A stretch of 64,000 bases of DNA from Lentisphaerales bacterium (GTDB taxonomy: Bacteria > Verrucomicrobiota > Lentisphaeria > Lentisphaerales > Lentisphaeraceae), in contig JAKVBD010000004.1 of NCBI GenBank assembly GCA_022446985.1, positions 84,684 through 148,683 of the forward strand, in the 5' to 3' direction. Shown here one piece after another: positions 26,213 to 35,506 of this stretch (the first letter of the stretch is position 1; each line of letters starts with the position of its first letter). A program made the translations under genes and the position numbers. Under the pieces are notes generated by a model. That model did not search any database. It was given only the letters and a program-made list of their open reading frames with translations, and was not told where the DNA came from.

Positions 26213-28195
26213 ATGACTGATTCTATAGTTAAGATTAAAAAATACTCTTTCATGGGTGTAGTCTTTGCATTTTTCTTTGCAGGGGCATCATTCGCCTTGT
26301 CCATTTGGACAAAAATTCACACTGCTGACTTACTGTTTTATGTAGCCTTTAACAGTTTCTTCTTTTCTCTATTGTTGTTCAATGAGCACCGTTTGATCTA
26401 TCGCTCTGCTTTAGAGGAAGACGATCAGAAGCAGGTTAGAAAAAGTGCTGGAGCATCTAAAGATTTATTTGATGAATCAGATGAAGCACTGCTATTAGCT
26501 TCTCGCTCGTTAAAAGCCTGGCGTTCTTATATCCTTCCTTCCGTCACAATAATTTACGGTGTTGGCGCAATAGTTTATTTGGTTTTTAGATGGCAGGCCT
26601 GGAGTGAACGTATTCAGGTAAATATGGATAATCAAATGGCTGCGGCAGCATGTGCTGGAGCATTGGGAGTCTGTTATTTCTTGGTGGGTGCATTTTATGG
26701 TGGGGCATCAAAGCAGTCAGATGGTATTAAACTACGTCCGTTCTCAGCGTGGGCTTATTTTTCGTCAATTATGTGTATCGCTCTCGTAGCTGTATTGTTT
26801 TTTAGCGGAAAAGATTATCCGGATACAGACTACTATGTAAATAGGACAGTATTGTGTTTGCTAATCTTTCTCGCTTTTGAAATTTCCATAAACTTTCTAG
26901 TTGATTGGTATAGACCAAGATTTCACAAAGATGAAAAATCAATTCTTGAAAGTCGTTTGTTGGGGATATTTACCGATTCAGGAAGTATAGCTTCAAATAT
27001 CGCTCATGCTCTTGATTACCAGTTTGGTATTAAGGCTACTGAAACAGGTTTTTATCGCTTCTTTTTAAAGAAGTTTTTACCTATCCTAGGACTTCAGCTA
27101 ATAACTCTCTATCTATTGAGTTGTTTTACTCTTATCGAAACAGGACAGAGGGGAATTAAAGAAACTTTAGGTAAGATAGATTCTACTGTTGAGTTAAACC
27201 CAGGACTTCATATCACTATGCCGTGGCCAATTTCTAAAATTCACGTTTTCCCTGCTGACCAGATTCAAACTGTTGAAGTAGGGCTTCAGCCCAAGAAAAA
27301 TGATGGTCCGGAAGAGCCTCCAATGGATGAAGAGGAACAAGTTGTTACTGTTACCGAAGATATTGTCCTTTGGAGTAAAAGGGGCCATCACCAAGAAGGT
27401 ATGGAAGATATAAAGTACATCATTTCAACAAAAGAAGGCCAAAGTACGAATTCTCAGAACTTAGGACAAGTGAATATGATCACTATTAAGATCCCTGTTC
27501 AGTATCGCATCAAAAAACATGAGCAGGGTAAAAAGTCTCCTTTGTATGAGTATATGTTTGAACATGCAAATGCAAAAAGGGCACTGAAAGACACAGTCGC
27601 AGAAGTTGTAATGACTTACTTGAGCGCAGCAGATTACTATGATTTCCTAGGTAAAGACCGTGAAGATGCTTCTGGAATATTGTATGACTTATCTCAAAAG
27701 GCTGTGGATAAACTGGAGCTTGGAATTGAAATTGTAGAATTAGCTTTGGAGACAACTCATCCACCAGGCAAGGTAAGTAAATCTTATGATGACGTGATAG
27801 CAGCAATATACGACAAAGATATTAGTACTTTTGATGCAAATATTGAGAAGGATAAAGTCTTGTCAGAGGCACGGATTAAAGAGAAAAATATTGTCGTTAA
27901 GGCAGAAGCAGAAACGGGACTTATTGATTACAGCGGTGAAGATGGTAAAACTGAAAAAGTATCTATGAAATTGGCTTTAGCTAAAGAAAAAGCTATTCGC
28001 TTAAAGTCTCAGCAGGAAAGTTATAATTCTCAACCTTACCTGTTTAGTTTAATTAACTACTTAGCTGTGATTGAACAAGGATTAATCGATACAAGAAAGA
28101 TTATTATCGATAGCTCCAAATCTGGTTACAATTTTCGTTTCGACTTAAAGCCGAAACTGGCTCCTGACTTAGAAAATCTTGAAATCCCCGAATAG
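26213..28195 (+). CDS. Multi-spanning membrane protein with C-terminal SPFH (HflK-like) domain
   Basis: A 660-residue protein. The first 300 residues hold about seven hydrophobic spans (for example GVVFAFFFAGASFALSIW and LGLQLITLYLLSCFTL), the last of which leads directly into an SPFH domain (ETGQRGIKETLG, then LNPGLHITMPWPISKIHVFP) resembling HflK. Ordinary HflK has one span. An acidic insertion (about 365-375) interrupts the SPFH domain, and a helical region follows. SPFH proteins form membrane-associated rings that organise proteases and transporters. First gene of a five-gene run; the start is ATG 26213, with TTG 26195 as an alternative. No close match to a named gene is recognised. Confidence 0.75.
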   Translation: MTDSIVKIKKYSFMGVVFAFFFAGASFALSIWTKIHTADLLFYVAFNSFFFSLLLFNEHRLIYRSALEEDDQKQVRKSAGASKDLFDESDEALLLASRSLKAWRSYILPSVTIIYGVGAIVYLVFRWQAWSERIQVNMDNQMAAAACAGALGVCYFLVGAFYGGASKQSDGIKLRPFSAWAYFSSIMCIALVAVLFFSGKDYPDTDYYVNRTVLCLLIFLAFEISINFLVDWYRPRFHKDEKSILESRLLGIFTDSGSIASNIAHALDYQFGIKATETGFYRFFLKKFLPILGLQLITLYLLSCFTLIETGQRGIKETLGKIDSTVELNPGLHITMPWPISKIHVFPADQIQTVEVGLQPKKNDGPEEPPMDEEEQVVTVTEDIVLWSKRGHHQEGMEDIKYIISTKEGQSTNSQNLGQVNMITIKIPVQYRIKKHEQGKKSPLYEYMFEHANAKRALKDTVAEVVMTYLSAADYYDFLGKDREDASGILYDLSQKAVDKLELGIEIVELALETTHPPGKVSKSYDDVIAAIYDKDISTFDANIEKDKVLSEARIKEKNIVVKAEAETGLIDYSGEDGKTEKVSMKLALAKEKAIRLKSQQESYNSQPYLFSLINYLAVIEQGLIDTRKIIIDSSKSGYNFRFDLKPKLAPDLENLEIPE

Positions 28196-28210
28196 AGAAG
28201 AGGGAAATAT

Positions 28211-29173
28211 ATGGCAGAACATACACATAATCATGATCATAATCATGACCACCATCATAATCATGATAAAAAACGTCATTGGCCGGCAATTATAATTGTT
28301 TCAACCTGTGCGATTATTTTTCTAGTGTCTTCTATGACTTTCACTGTTTCCAACAGCGAACATGTTATTGTTAAACGTTTTGGAAGTTACAGTAAATTAG
28401 CTTCAGAGGGTTTGAACTTTAAATGGCCTTACCCCGTCGATGATATTGCTCGCATTGATAAAAGAATACAGCATTTCGAGAGACCGTTAACCCAGACAGC
28501 ACTGGCTGATGTCAGAAATCTTTTGGTATCTGTAACTGCAGGTTGGAAAGTAAGTGACCCTAAGCTGTTTTTAGAGTCTGTGAATAGTATCGACAGTGCT
28601 GAAGGAGTAATGAAGAATATCATTGGTACCCCTACAGGTAACATTTTTCCCAAATACGGCTTAACGCAGGTGTTTACTACAGATTCAAAGTCTCACAAGA
28701 TTGATGAAATTCGTGCTAATATTCTTGCTGGTGCAAAAGATATTGGCAAGAAGTACGGAATCGATGTGGTTTATGTTGGCTTCACTCAATTAGCTTTTGC
28801 TCCTTCAGCGACTGCAGCAGTATTGAACAGAATGAAGAGCGAAAGAAAAGTGATCGCGGAAAAGTACCGTAATCAGGGTAAAGAGAAGGCAGAAGAAATT
28901 ATTCGGAATGCTAAAAAGGAAGCCCGCCAAAAGGAAGTCACAGCTGAAATTGAAGCAGAAAAAATTCGTCGTCAGGCAGACATCGATGTCGCTGAGATTT
29001 ACCGAAGCTTTGAAAACCCTGAACTTGTAGCCTTTTTAAAGCAACTAGAGTCTTTAAGAAAGGTCCTTGATAATAAAACTCAAATGGTCATTGACCTCAA
29101 TACTCCACCATTCAATCTTATGAAAGGTGAATTCTTCTCTGATCTAAAAGAAAAAGCAGAGAAGAAAAAGTAA
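28211..29173 (+). CDS. HflC-like SPFH protein with a His-rich N-terminal tail
   Basis: A 320-residue HflC-type protein. Residues 4-19 read HTHNHDHNHDHHHNHD, a probable metal-binding tail on the cytoplasmic side; a membrane helix follows at about 26-46, then the SPFH domain (NSEHVIVKRFGSY, LNFKWPYPVDDIARIDKRIQ) and a long coiled-coil (EKAEEIIRNAKKEARQKEV). In E. coli HflC pairs with HflK to control FtsH. Here the tail and the metal ATPase two genes on point to a metal-related role. It starts 15 nt after the preceding gene and abuts the next. Confidence 0.8.
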   Translation: MAEHTHNHDHNHDHHHNHDKKRHWPAIIIVSTCAIIFLVSSMTFTVSNSEHVIVKRFGSYSKLASEGLNFKWPYPVDDIARIDKRIQHFERPLTQTALADVRNLLVSVTAGWKVSDPKLFLESVNSIDSAEGVMKNIIGTPTGNIFPKYGLTQVFTTDSKSHKIDEIRANILAGAKDIGKKYGIDVVYVGFTQLAFAPSATAAVLNRMKSERKVIAEKYRNQGKEKAEEIIRNAKKEARQKEVTAEIEAEKIRRQADIDVAEIYRSFENPELVAFLKQLESLRKVLDNKTQMVIDLNTPPFNLMKGEFFSDLKEKAEKKK

Positions 29174-30307
29174 ATGTCAGAGCATCCAGAAAACGACATC
29201 CCAATAAATGAAGGAGCAGAATCGCTTGTAGGAGCTTTGCGCTTTTTATTTGTAGGTTTGCGAATAATTATGGTGATACTTGTAGTACTTCTGTTTAGAA
29301 CGGGATTTTTTACAGTTGAACCTACAGAGCAGGTTTTGACATTCAAATTTGGAAAGTTGCAAGTAGATACTACTGGAGAAGCAGTTTATACATCTGGATC
29401 CTCAAAGGCTCACTGGGTATGGCCTCAACCAGTAGGTGCAACCTTAAAGCTACCTTCAAAATCTACTTTAATGAGTTTAGAGGCGAATAGATTTTGGCAC
29501 GAAAAAGGTCAAAGTGTAATTGCTAAGCCAGGTGAAGATGATCAGGATAGCAATGACGTGTTGACACTGGGTAAAGATGGTTATGTTATAACTGGTGATG
29601 CCTATCTGTTTCATGTTAAGGTAACTTTGACCTATCAAATCACTAACGCTGTTAGTTTCTTTAATTCTTTTTATGCGCTGGATGAAGCCGGTAACTTTGA
29701 TCAAAAGTCAAGTATGGAGTTGGCAGATAAGGTATTCAGATCGCATTTGGAGTCTGTTGTAACTTTGGAGTCAACAGGCTGGAGAATTGACGATGCTTTT
29801 TATGAGAAACTGAATGATTATCGCAGTACGATGAAACAAAGGCTAATTAAAGAGATCGAGACTTTAGATTACGGTATCACGGTTGATCGGATAGACATCA
29901 AATCCGAAGATAAAATGCCGCTTCGTCAAGTGAGAGGGACTTTTAATAAGGTCAACCAAGCAAATGCCGAAGCACAAAATGATATTAATACAGCTCTTCA
30001 AGAAAGAAGTAAAATTCTTCTTAAAGCCTCCGAAAATGCAACTCAGGTTAAAGCTGATGCAGAGGTCTATAAAAAGCAAAGCAAAAGTTTATTAGAAAAT
30101 CTCAAGGAGTTGGATAAGAAGTTTGGAGAAAGCTCTTCACAGGATTTGATGTACCTCTACATGGATGAAATGTCTAAAATTCTGCAGCAGACAGATCACC
30201 GTTTTGTCATCCGTCAGGATGCTAGTGGTAAAGATAACTATTGGTTAGAATTAGGGCCTGATTCTATTAAAGATAGAAAAGAGGGAGATGACAATGCTTC
30301 CGAATAA
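29174..30307 (+). CDS. HflK-like SPFH protein
   Basis: A 377-residue SPFH protein. One membrane helix (about residues 31-48) is followed by FFTVEPTEQVLTFKFGK, the beginning of an HflK-type domain, and a C-terminal helical/coiled-coil region rich in Ala, Gln and Lys (EAQNDINTALQERSKILLKA). Together with the two upstream SPFH proteins it would make a hetero-oligomeric membrane assembly. It starts at the base after the previous stop and overlaps the P-type ATPase start. FtsH, the usual partner, is not in the window. Confidence 0.8.
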   Translation: MSEHPENDIPINEGAESLVGALRFLFVGLRIIMVILVVLLFRTGFFTVEPTEQVLTFKFGKLQVDTTGEAVYTSGSSKAHWVWPQPVGATLKLPSKSTLMSLEANRFWHEKGQSVIAKPGEDDQDSNDVLTLGKDGYVITGDAYLFHVKVTLTYQITNAVSFFNSFYALDEAGNFDQKSSMELADKVFRSHLESVVTLESTGWRIDDAFYEKLNDYRSTMKQRLIKEIETLDYGITVDRIDIKSEDKMPLRQVRGTFNKVNQANAEAQNDINTALQERSKILLKASENATQVKADAEVYKKQSKSLLENLKELDKKFGESSSQDLMYLYMDEMSKILQQTDHRFVIRQDASGKDNYWLELGPDSIKDRKEGDDNASE

Positions 30308-32255
30308 AGTAAGTGAAACTATAAATACTCACGACCATCATCACGATGGAGATTGCTGCCATGGAGACGATGGTCACGGTCACGCACACGTTCCTCTCTG
30401 GGTGACTATGCTTGGTGGAATATTAGTACTGAACAGTTTTCTTGCGGATTGGCTTTACACAGGTTCTAAATTTCAAACACAATTCAGTGCATTAGCTGGA
30501 GCGTTGATTCTTGGTGTTCCAATTATTTGGGCGGCAATTAAAGATGTCGCTGCAGGTCGTTTTTTTATGAACGAATTAGTTGCATTAGCATTATTGGCGG
30601 CATTCATTGGAGAAGACTATCAGACTGCTGGTTCAGTTGCGTTCTTTATGCTTTTGGCGATTATGATTGAGCATAGAACTGCGATTGGTGCCAAGACTTC
30701 AATTGAGCAATTAATCAAGTTAACCCCAAGACAAGCCAAAAAAATTCTTGAAGATGGTACAGAGCAGGAAGTAGATGCTTTAGAATTGAAGGTCGGGGAC
30801 CTTGTCGCTGTACGTCCTGGAGAGGCTTTCCCAATTGATGGTACAGTGGTTAAAGGTATAACTTCTGTTAATCAGGCGTCAATTACAGGTGAGTCATTGC
30901 CGGTAGATAAGATTGAAGATGATGAAGTTTATGCTGGTACTCAAAACCTGACAGGGCGTATTGATATAAAAGTGACCAGGGTGGGGCAGGATACAACTCT
31001 TGGTAAGGTTAAAAACCTTATAGAGCAGGCAGAAAATACGAAATTACCTGTGATGCGAATGATTGATAAATATACCGGTTACTATGTTCCAACAGTTTTA
31101 ATGATTGCCGGCCTGACATATTTCTTTACACAGTTTAACCTTGACCGAGTAGTTGCGATTTTTGTTATATCTTGTCCATGTGCCTTGGTTATTGCAACTC
31201 CTTCAGCAATAGTTGCAGCTATAGCTTCAGCTGCTCGGTTGGGAATATTGGTTAAAGACGTAAGTCACCTGGAGCTTGCTTCTAGAATTAAAGCCTTAGT
31301 GTTTGATAAAACAGGAACTCTCACAGAAGGTAATCTTGTAGTAAGTAAAATGCAGCCTGCTGAAGATGTTGAATTGGCTCAGCTTTTGAAAGTAGGAGTT
31401 ACTGCAGAGAGTCAGAGTAACCACCCAGTTGCCAAAGCTATGACTCGCCTTGCAGAAGAGGCTAACATTAAATGGGAGAACCCAGGAAAATGTGAAGAAG
31501 TCGCAGGTAAGGGTGTTGAGGCTCACATAAATGGAAAAGTCTTTAGGGCGGGTCGTAAGATATGGCTCGAAGAGCTAGGGATAAACTTAAGCGGTGTTGA
31601 AGATTTAAAAACAGACAAAGCTGAAGGCAAAAGTATTGTTTACGTTGCGGAAGACGATAAAGCACTTGGATGGATTGCTTTAAGTGATGCTATTCGTAAA
31701 GAAGCTAAACCTATGGTAAATGAATTAGCTCATTTGGGAATCACTAACTGTAATATGGTTACAGGTGATAATAATTCTGTAGCTCAAACAGTGGCAGCTG
31801 AAATCGGTATCAACAAAATTTCATCTGAGTGTCTACCTCAAGAGAAAGTCGATTATGTCGAAGATCTAAAGAAGAAAGGTTACATGGTTGCAGTTGTTGG
31901 TGACGGTGTGAATGATGCGCCTGCATTAGCCTCAGGTCACATTGGCATAGCTATGGGTGCTATAGGTAGTGATATCGCCGTTAATAGTGCATCGATTGCT
32001 CTTATGAATAACGATCTGCGCCGTATTCCATTTTTCTTACAGCTATCTAGAAAAACCAGTACAGTCATGACTCAAAATCTACTAATTGGCTTATTCTCAA
32101 TTCTTGGTGGCTTAATGCTTTCAACTCTTGGTTTGTTAACTGGAGTGAATGCAGCTATTATACACACAGTCAGTACTTTGATAATAATTCTCAATAGTGC
32201 TCGACTAGTTCGTCAGGGTGAAGAATTAGAAGCTAAAGCAGCGGCAATAGAATAA
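30294..32255 (+). CDS. P1B-type heavy-metal translocating ATPase
   Basis: A 653-residue metal-pumping P-type ATPase. Residues 13-32 are a His/Asp/Cys-rich tail (DHHHDGDCCHGDDGHGHAH). The core has TGES (actuator domain), CPC at 294-296 in a membrane helix, phosphorylated D338 in DKTGTLTEG, the P1B signature HPVAKA, and GDGVNDAPAL. The last span has HTVSTLIIILNSARL, where zinc pumps of the ZntA type have an Asp; the metal therefore cannot be named, and Cu(I), Zn, Co or Mn are open. Start ATG 30294 follows GAGGGAG at a 6-nt spacing, overlapping the preceding gene by 14 nt. Confidence 0.9.
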   Translation: MLPNKVSETINTHDHHHDGDCCHGDDGHGHAHVPLWVTMLGGILVLNSFLADWLYTGSKFQTQFSALAGALILGVPIIWAAIKDVAAGRFFMNELVALALLAAFIGEDYQTAGSVAFFMLLAIMIEHRTAIGAKTSIEQLIKLTPRQAKKILEDGTEQEVDALELKVGDLVAVRPGEAFPIDGTVVKGITSVNQASITGESLPVDKIEDDEVYAGTQNLTGRIDIKVTRVGQDTTLGKVKNLIEQAENTKLPVMRMIDKYTGYYVPTVLMIAGLTYFFTQFNLDRVVAIFVISCPCALVIATPSAIVAAIASAARLGILVKDVSHLELASRIKALVFDKTGTLTEGNLVVSKMQPAEDVELAQLLKVGVTAESQSNHPVAKAMTRLAEEANIKWENPGKCEEVAGKGVEAHINGKVFRAGRKIWLEELGINLSGVEDLKTDKAEGKSIVYVAEDDKALGWIALSDAIRKEAKPMVNELAHLGITNCNMVTGDNNSVAQTVAAEIGINKISSECLPQEKVDYVEDLKKKGYMVAVVGDGVNDAPALASGHIGIAMGAIGSDIAVNSASIALMNNDLRRIPFFLQLSRKTSTVMTQNLLIGLFSILGGLMLSTLGLLTGVNAAIIHTVSTLIIILNSARLVRQGEELEAKAAAIE

Positions 32256-33514
32256 TGAGTGAAGTTGAAGAAACGGTGATTGAAGCCGTTGGCCTTTCGA
32301 AAGTATTTAAAGATTTTTGGGGGCGCCCCAAAGCCAAAGCCGTTAATGGTATAGATTTTAAAGTTAAAAAAGGCGAAGTATTTGGCTTATTAGGACCAAA
32401 CGGTTCAGGTAAATCGACTACTATCAAGATGCTTTTAGGGTTACTTTATCCAACCCGTGGTGCTCTACAGATTTTCAATAAATCACCCCGCGATGTAAAG
32501 ACAAAACAGCGCATCGGTTATCTTCCTGAAGAAACATACCTCTATAAATATTTATCTGCTGGCGAGACTATAGACTTTTTTGGTTCACTTTTTCAGCTTT
32601 CAGGGCTCGAGAAAAAGAAGCGTACGGAACAGCTTTTGGATATGGTTGGTCTGAAGAATGTCGGGAAAAGGTCTGTTGGAGAGTTTTCAAAAGGCATGGC
32701 CAGACGTGTCGGATTAGCCCAGGCACTGGTTAATGATCCCGACCTGATTATTCTCGACGAACCGACATCTGGTCTCGCCCCAGTTGCCTGTAAGGAAGTG
32801 AAGAATTTGATTAAGACTTTAGCAGAGCGTGGAAAAACAGTCATTTTGTCCAGTCACTTGTTGGCGGATGTAGAAGATGTAGTTGATCGCGTTGTTGTTC
32901 TTTATGGAGGACAAATAAGAGCTGAAGGAACTACAGATGAGCTTCTGCTTGTTGAAGATAAGACGACAATTACGACTCCGAAGATGTCTAAGGATGTTTT
33001 AGAAAAAGTTCTGAAAATTTTACATGAAGAGTATTCTTCTGAGGATATGGAAATTACTCATCCTCGTTTAGATCTGGAAAGCTTCTTCCTGGATGTAGTA
33101 AACAGAGCTCGCTCAGAAAGTATTCATACTGCAGGGGCAGAAACAGGACAAGTCGCTGAATATTTGCGCTCGTCTTCAGATTCTGCTGTTAAAGAAATGG
33201 CCGCTCAGATTAATGTTACTGATTCTGAAGAAGAAAAAGCCAGACTGCAGGAAAAGCTTGAAGAGAAAGAAGCTTCTGCAAAACTCGCTGCGATTGTTCA
33301 GGAATCTGAGGAAAAGCCTCAAATGGAAAGTGTTGATGAAAAAGAAGCGCTTTCTGAAGAAGCTGTCGCAGAAAACTCAGAGAAGCTGGAGGCGCTTGTG
33401 GACCAAATAAAAGAACCAGTGAAACAAGCCGAGCCAGAAGTTGAAAAGAAGTCTGAAGAAGATCTGTCTAAAGCAAACGATAAGCTAAAACAGCTACTTG
33501 GTGGTGATGATTAA
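32255..33514 (+). CDS. ABC transporter ATPase with a charged C-terminal extension
   Basis: A 419-residue ABC ATPase. Residues 1-235 form an ABC-2/drug-type nucleotide-binding domain: Walker A GPNGSGKST (47-55), signature FSKGM (144-148), Walker B LIILDEP and H-loop His201 in SSHLL. Residues beyond about 310 are a Glu/Lys/Ala-rich, probably disordered or coiled extension without a recognised domain. It overlaps the P-type ATPase stop by one base. The next gene converges from the other strand, so no permease is in the operon; the partner must be encoded elsewhere, or the protein acts otherwise. Confidence 0.85.
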   Translation: MSEVEETVIEAVGLSKVFKDFWGRPKAKAVNGIDFKVKKGEVFGLLGPNGSGKSTTIKMLLGLLYPTRGALQIFNKSPRDVKTKQRIGYLPEETYLYKYLSAGETIDFFGSLFQLSGLEKKKRTEQLLDMVGLKNVGKRSVGEFSKGMARRVGLAQALVNDPDLIILDEPTSGLAPVACKEVKNLIKTLAERGKTVILSSHLLADVEDVVDRVVVLYGGQIRAEGTTDELLLVEDKTTITTPKMSKDVLEKVLKILHEEYSSEDMEITHPRLDLESFFLDVVNRARSESIHTAGAETGQVAEYLRSSSDSAVKEMAAQINVTDSEEEKARLQEKLEEKEASAKLAAIVQESEEKPQMESVDEKEALSEEAVAENSEKLEALVDQIKEPVKQAEPEVEKKSEEDLSKANDKLKQLLGGDD

Positions 33515-33903
33515 GCCTTACCTTTCTCGAGACTAATATTGATAAGCTTATCGATGTTAGAGTAGAGCATATTATTATCAATAGGCTTGTACATTAGTTC
33601 CATATCATCTTTCGATTTACACTCCGCTTCAAGTGACATAGCCTCAGCTGTCGTTAAACCAGTGATAAAGATAATTGGCGTATTAGGTGAGTTTTTCTTA
33701 ATTTTTTCAGAGACTTCTATGCCATTTAATCCTGGTAGGTTTAGGTCAAGAAGAACGAGATTGAACTCTATGTCTTCCATCATTTTTAATGCTTTTTCGC
33801 CCGAATCACAAATTTCCGTTTTATAACCTTTTTCCTCTAGGATAGCACTGATTAACATTTGGATTTGTGGTTCATCGTCAACAATTAAAATTAATGGTGT
33901 CAT
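33511..33903 (-). CDS. Single-domain response regulator (receiver only)
   Basis: A 130-residue CheY-like receiver. Acidic residues D9-D10-E11 (IVDDEP), phosphorylation site D53 (LLDLNLPGLNG), T81 (FITG) and K106 (YKPI) are all conserved. No output domain is present, so it probably acts through protein contacts. No histidine kinase is in the window. Its stop overlaps the convergent ABC ATPase gene by 4 nt. Confidence 0.9.
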   Translation of the reverse strand: MTPLILIVDDEPQIQMLISAILEEKGYKTEICDSGEKALKMMEDIEFNLVLLDLNLPGLNGIEVSEKIKKNSPNTPIIFITGLTTAEAMSLEAECKSKDDMELMYKPIDNNMLYSNIDKLINISLEKGKA

Positions 33904-33976
33904 GCAGATTCCTCTAAACTATAGATATTTTATTTTACACTCTCAGAAGTATTCACTACAAGTATTTTGTAATAAA

Positions 33977-34834
33977 TCATTTCACTTTAACTAAGATGAC
34001 CGGTCTAGGGTTACTACCGCAAAATATATTTATATTTTCACCTGACCTTTTAAAAGATAACTGTTCATTAGTGAAGGTTGGGCCCTTAAAAGAAGCATCG
34101 AGTTGGGTAATTCGGGAGTTGCCGTTTAGTAATGTTGTAGTTCTTGCTAAAACCCACATGCCATGAGCAATACTTCTTTTGTAGCCAAATAGACTTGCTG
34201 CAATGCTAGAAATATGAATTGGATTATAATCTTTACATATTTTTGCGTAGCGCCTGCCGATATCTGCAGGTACTGAAACTTTTTCGGTCAAGAAATGTGT
34301 ATCATCTAGTTTGGTATAAATGTTTTCATCTTCTGCCGCTGGGTCTTCTTTGTGAATTTTTACTTTTTTTAAGAAGGTACTTTTAGAACGCCATACACAG
34401 GTATCATTCCGTTTCATTTCAGTAAGCATGTCAAATTCAAAACCCTGTGCTCTAAACCGTCCAGAATAAGTAAAGACTTCTATGGCGTAACTCTGTTTGG
34501 GATCTAAATCCTCTAAAATTGAAATTCTGTTGCGCAGGTGTAAGAGTCCGGCTGGAACTATAGGGAAGTGTTTGTCGGCGACCAATGCAAGCATGACAGG
34601 ACCAGCCAAAACGTATGGGTAGGTTGCAAAAAGAGAATCTTGATTAACTCCACAAAGCTTATTGAAGAGTTCTAAGTGTTGCGGATTTATAGTTAGATCA
34701 TTTAAAGTGTACTTAAGGCCTGGGAGTTGTCCGTTATCCGGGATTTGACTGCTAAAGCGGCTGATTAATTTAAGATAAGAAGCAGTTGTAGAAGGCACTT
34801 CAGTTAAATTAATATTTTTCACGAAACTCTCCAC
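33977..34834 (-). CDS. MaoC-like double hot-dog protein
   Basis: A 285-residue protein. The C-terminal half is a MaoC-like hot-dog domain with the hydratase motif around D202 and H207 (KDYNPIHI) and AHGM at 223-226, as in (R)-specific enoyl-CoA hydratases. The N-terminal half (about 65-165) is consistent with a second, degenerate hot-dog. Such proteins hydrate trans-2-enoyl thioesters in fatty-acid pathways. No other lipid genes flank it, so the substrate is unknown. Confidence 0.75.
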   Translation of the reverse strand: MESFVKNINLTEVPSTTASYLKLISRFSSQIPDNGQLPGLKYTLNDLTINPQHLELFNKLCGVNQDSLFATYPYVLAGPVMLALVADKHFPIVPAGLLHLRNRISILEDLDPKQSYAIEVFTYSGRFRAQGFEFDMLTEMKRNDTCVWRSKSTFLKKVKIHKEDPAAEDENIYTKLDDTHFLTEKVSVPADIGRRYAKICKDYNPIHISSIAASLFGYKRSIAHGMWVLARTTTLLNGNSRITQLDASFKGPTFTNEQLSFKRSGENINIFCGSNPRPVILVKVK

Positions 34835-34945
34835 TTTTGTCCATTATACTTAATTAAAATCAGCCTCAGCATCGCTAAAAATTAAAAAAATATTTAAAAT
34901 GTTACAATAAAGTTTAATAGGGGCCGTTATGTGGTTGGAGAAAGT

Positions 34946-35497
34946 ATGAACAAGAACGAGTTATCGGATAAAGAATTAATCGAACTCTACCTTGCTCAGG
35001 ATGATGCCGCTTTTGAAATACTTTACTCCCGGTATAAAAATGCAGTTTACTCATATTTAAATAAACTTATTCCGGGGCAGACCACACTGGTAGATGATTT
35101 ATTTCAGCAAGCCTGGATGAAAGTCGTGAAGAATATGGCGAAGTATCAGGATAAGCAAACATTCCTAGCATGGGTGATTCGCATAGCAAGAAACCTTTCG
35201 ATTGACTATTTTCGAAAAGAAAGTCGTCGCAATTCAACGTCTCTGGATAGTATAGACGCAGACGTGCCAGACTTTGGCCTGCCATCAGTAGGAATCGAAT
35301 GTGGTGAACTTGGTAAAGCTATATCAGAGGCCGTTGAAACTCTGCCAGCAGACCAGAAAGAGGTTTTTGTACTAAGGCAACAAAATGTGCCATTTAAAGA
35401 AATAGCCGTTATTCAGGAGACGACGCTGAACACAACATTGGGAAGAATGCATTATGCAGTGAATAAGCTTCGTGGCTTATTGAAGGACTGGGTATAG
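34946..35497 (+). CDS. ECF-type RNA polymerase sigma factor
   Basis: A 183-residue sigma-70-family factor with region 2 (DDLFQQAWMKVVKNMAKY, then WVIRIARNLSIDYFRK) and region 4 (LPADQKEVFVLRQQNVPFKE). ATG 34946 is preceded by GGAG at 5 nt; a GTG at 34931 is a weaker option. The next gene, 9 nt downstream, is a zinc-type anti-sigma candidate and the third a secreted helical repeat protein, so it probably responds to an envelope signal. Confidence 0.9.
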   Translation: MNKNELSDKELIELYLAQDDAAFEILYSRYKNAVYSYLNKLIPGQTTLVDDLFQQAWMKVVKNMAKYQDKQTFLAWVIRIARNLSIDYFRKESRRNSTSLDSIDADVPDFGLPSVGIECGELGKAISEAVETLPADQKEVFVLRQQNVPFKEIAVIQETTLNTTLGRMHYAVNKLRGLLKDWV

Positions 35498-35506
35498 GAG
35501 AAAATT

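Noticed and set aside
34931..34945. GTG upstream start for the first sigma factor
   Set aside because: The GGAG that fits ATG 34946 lies within this extension, so the shorter start is preferred.
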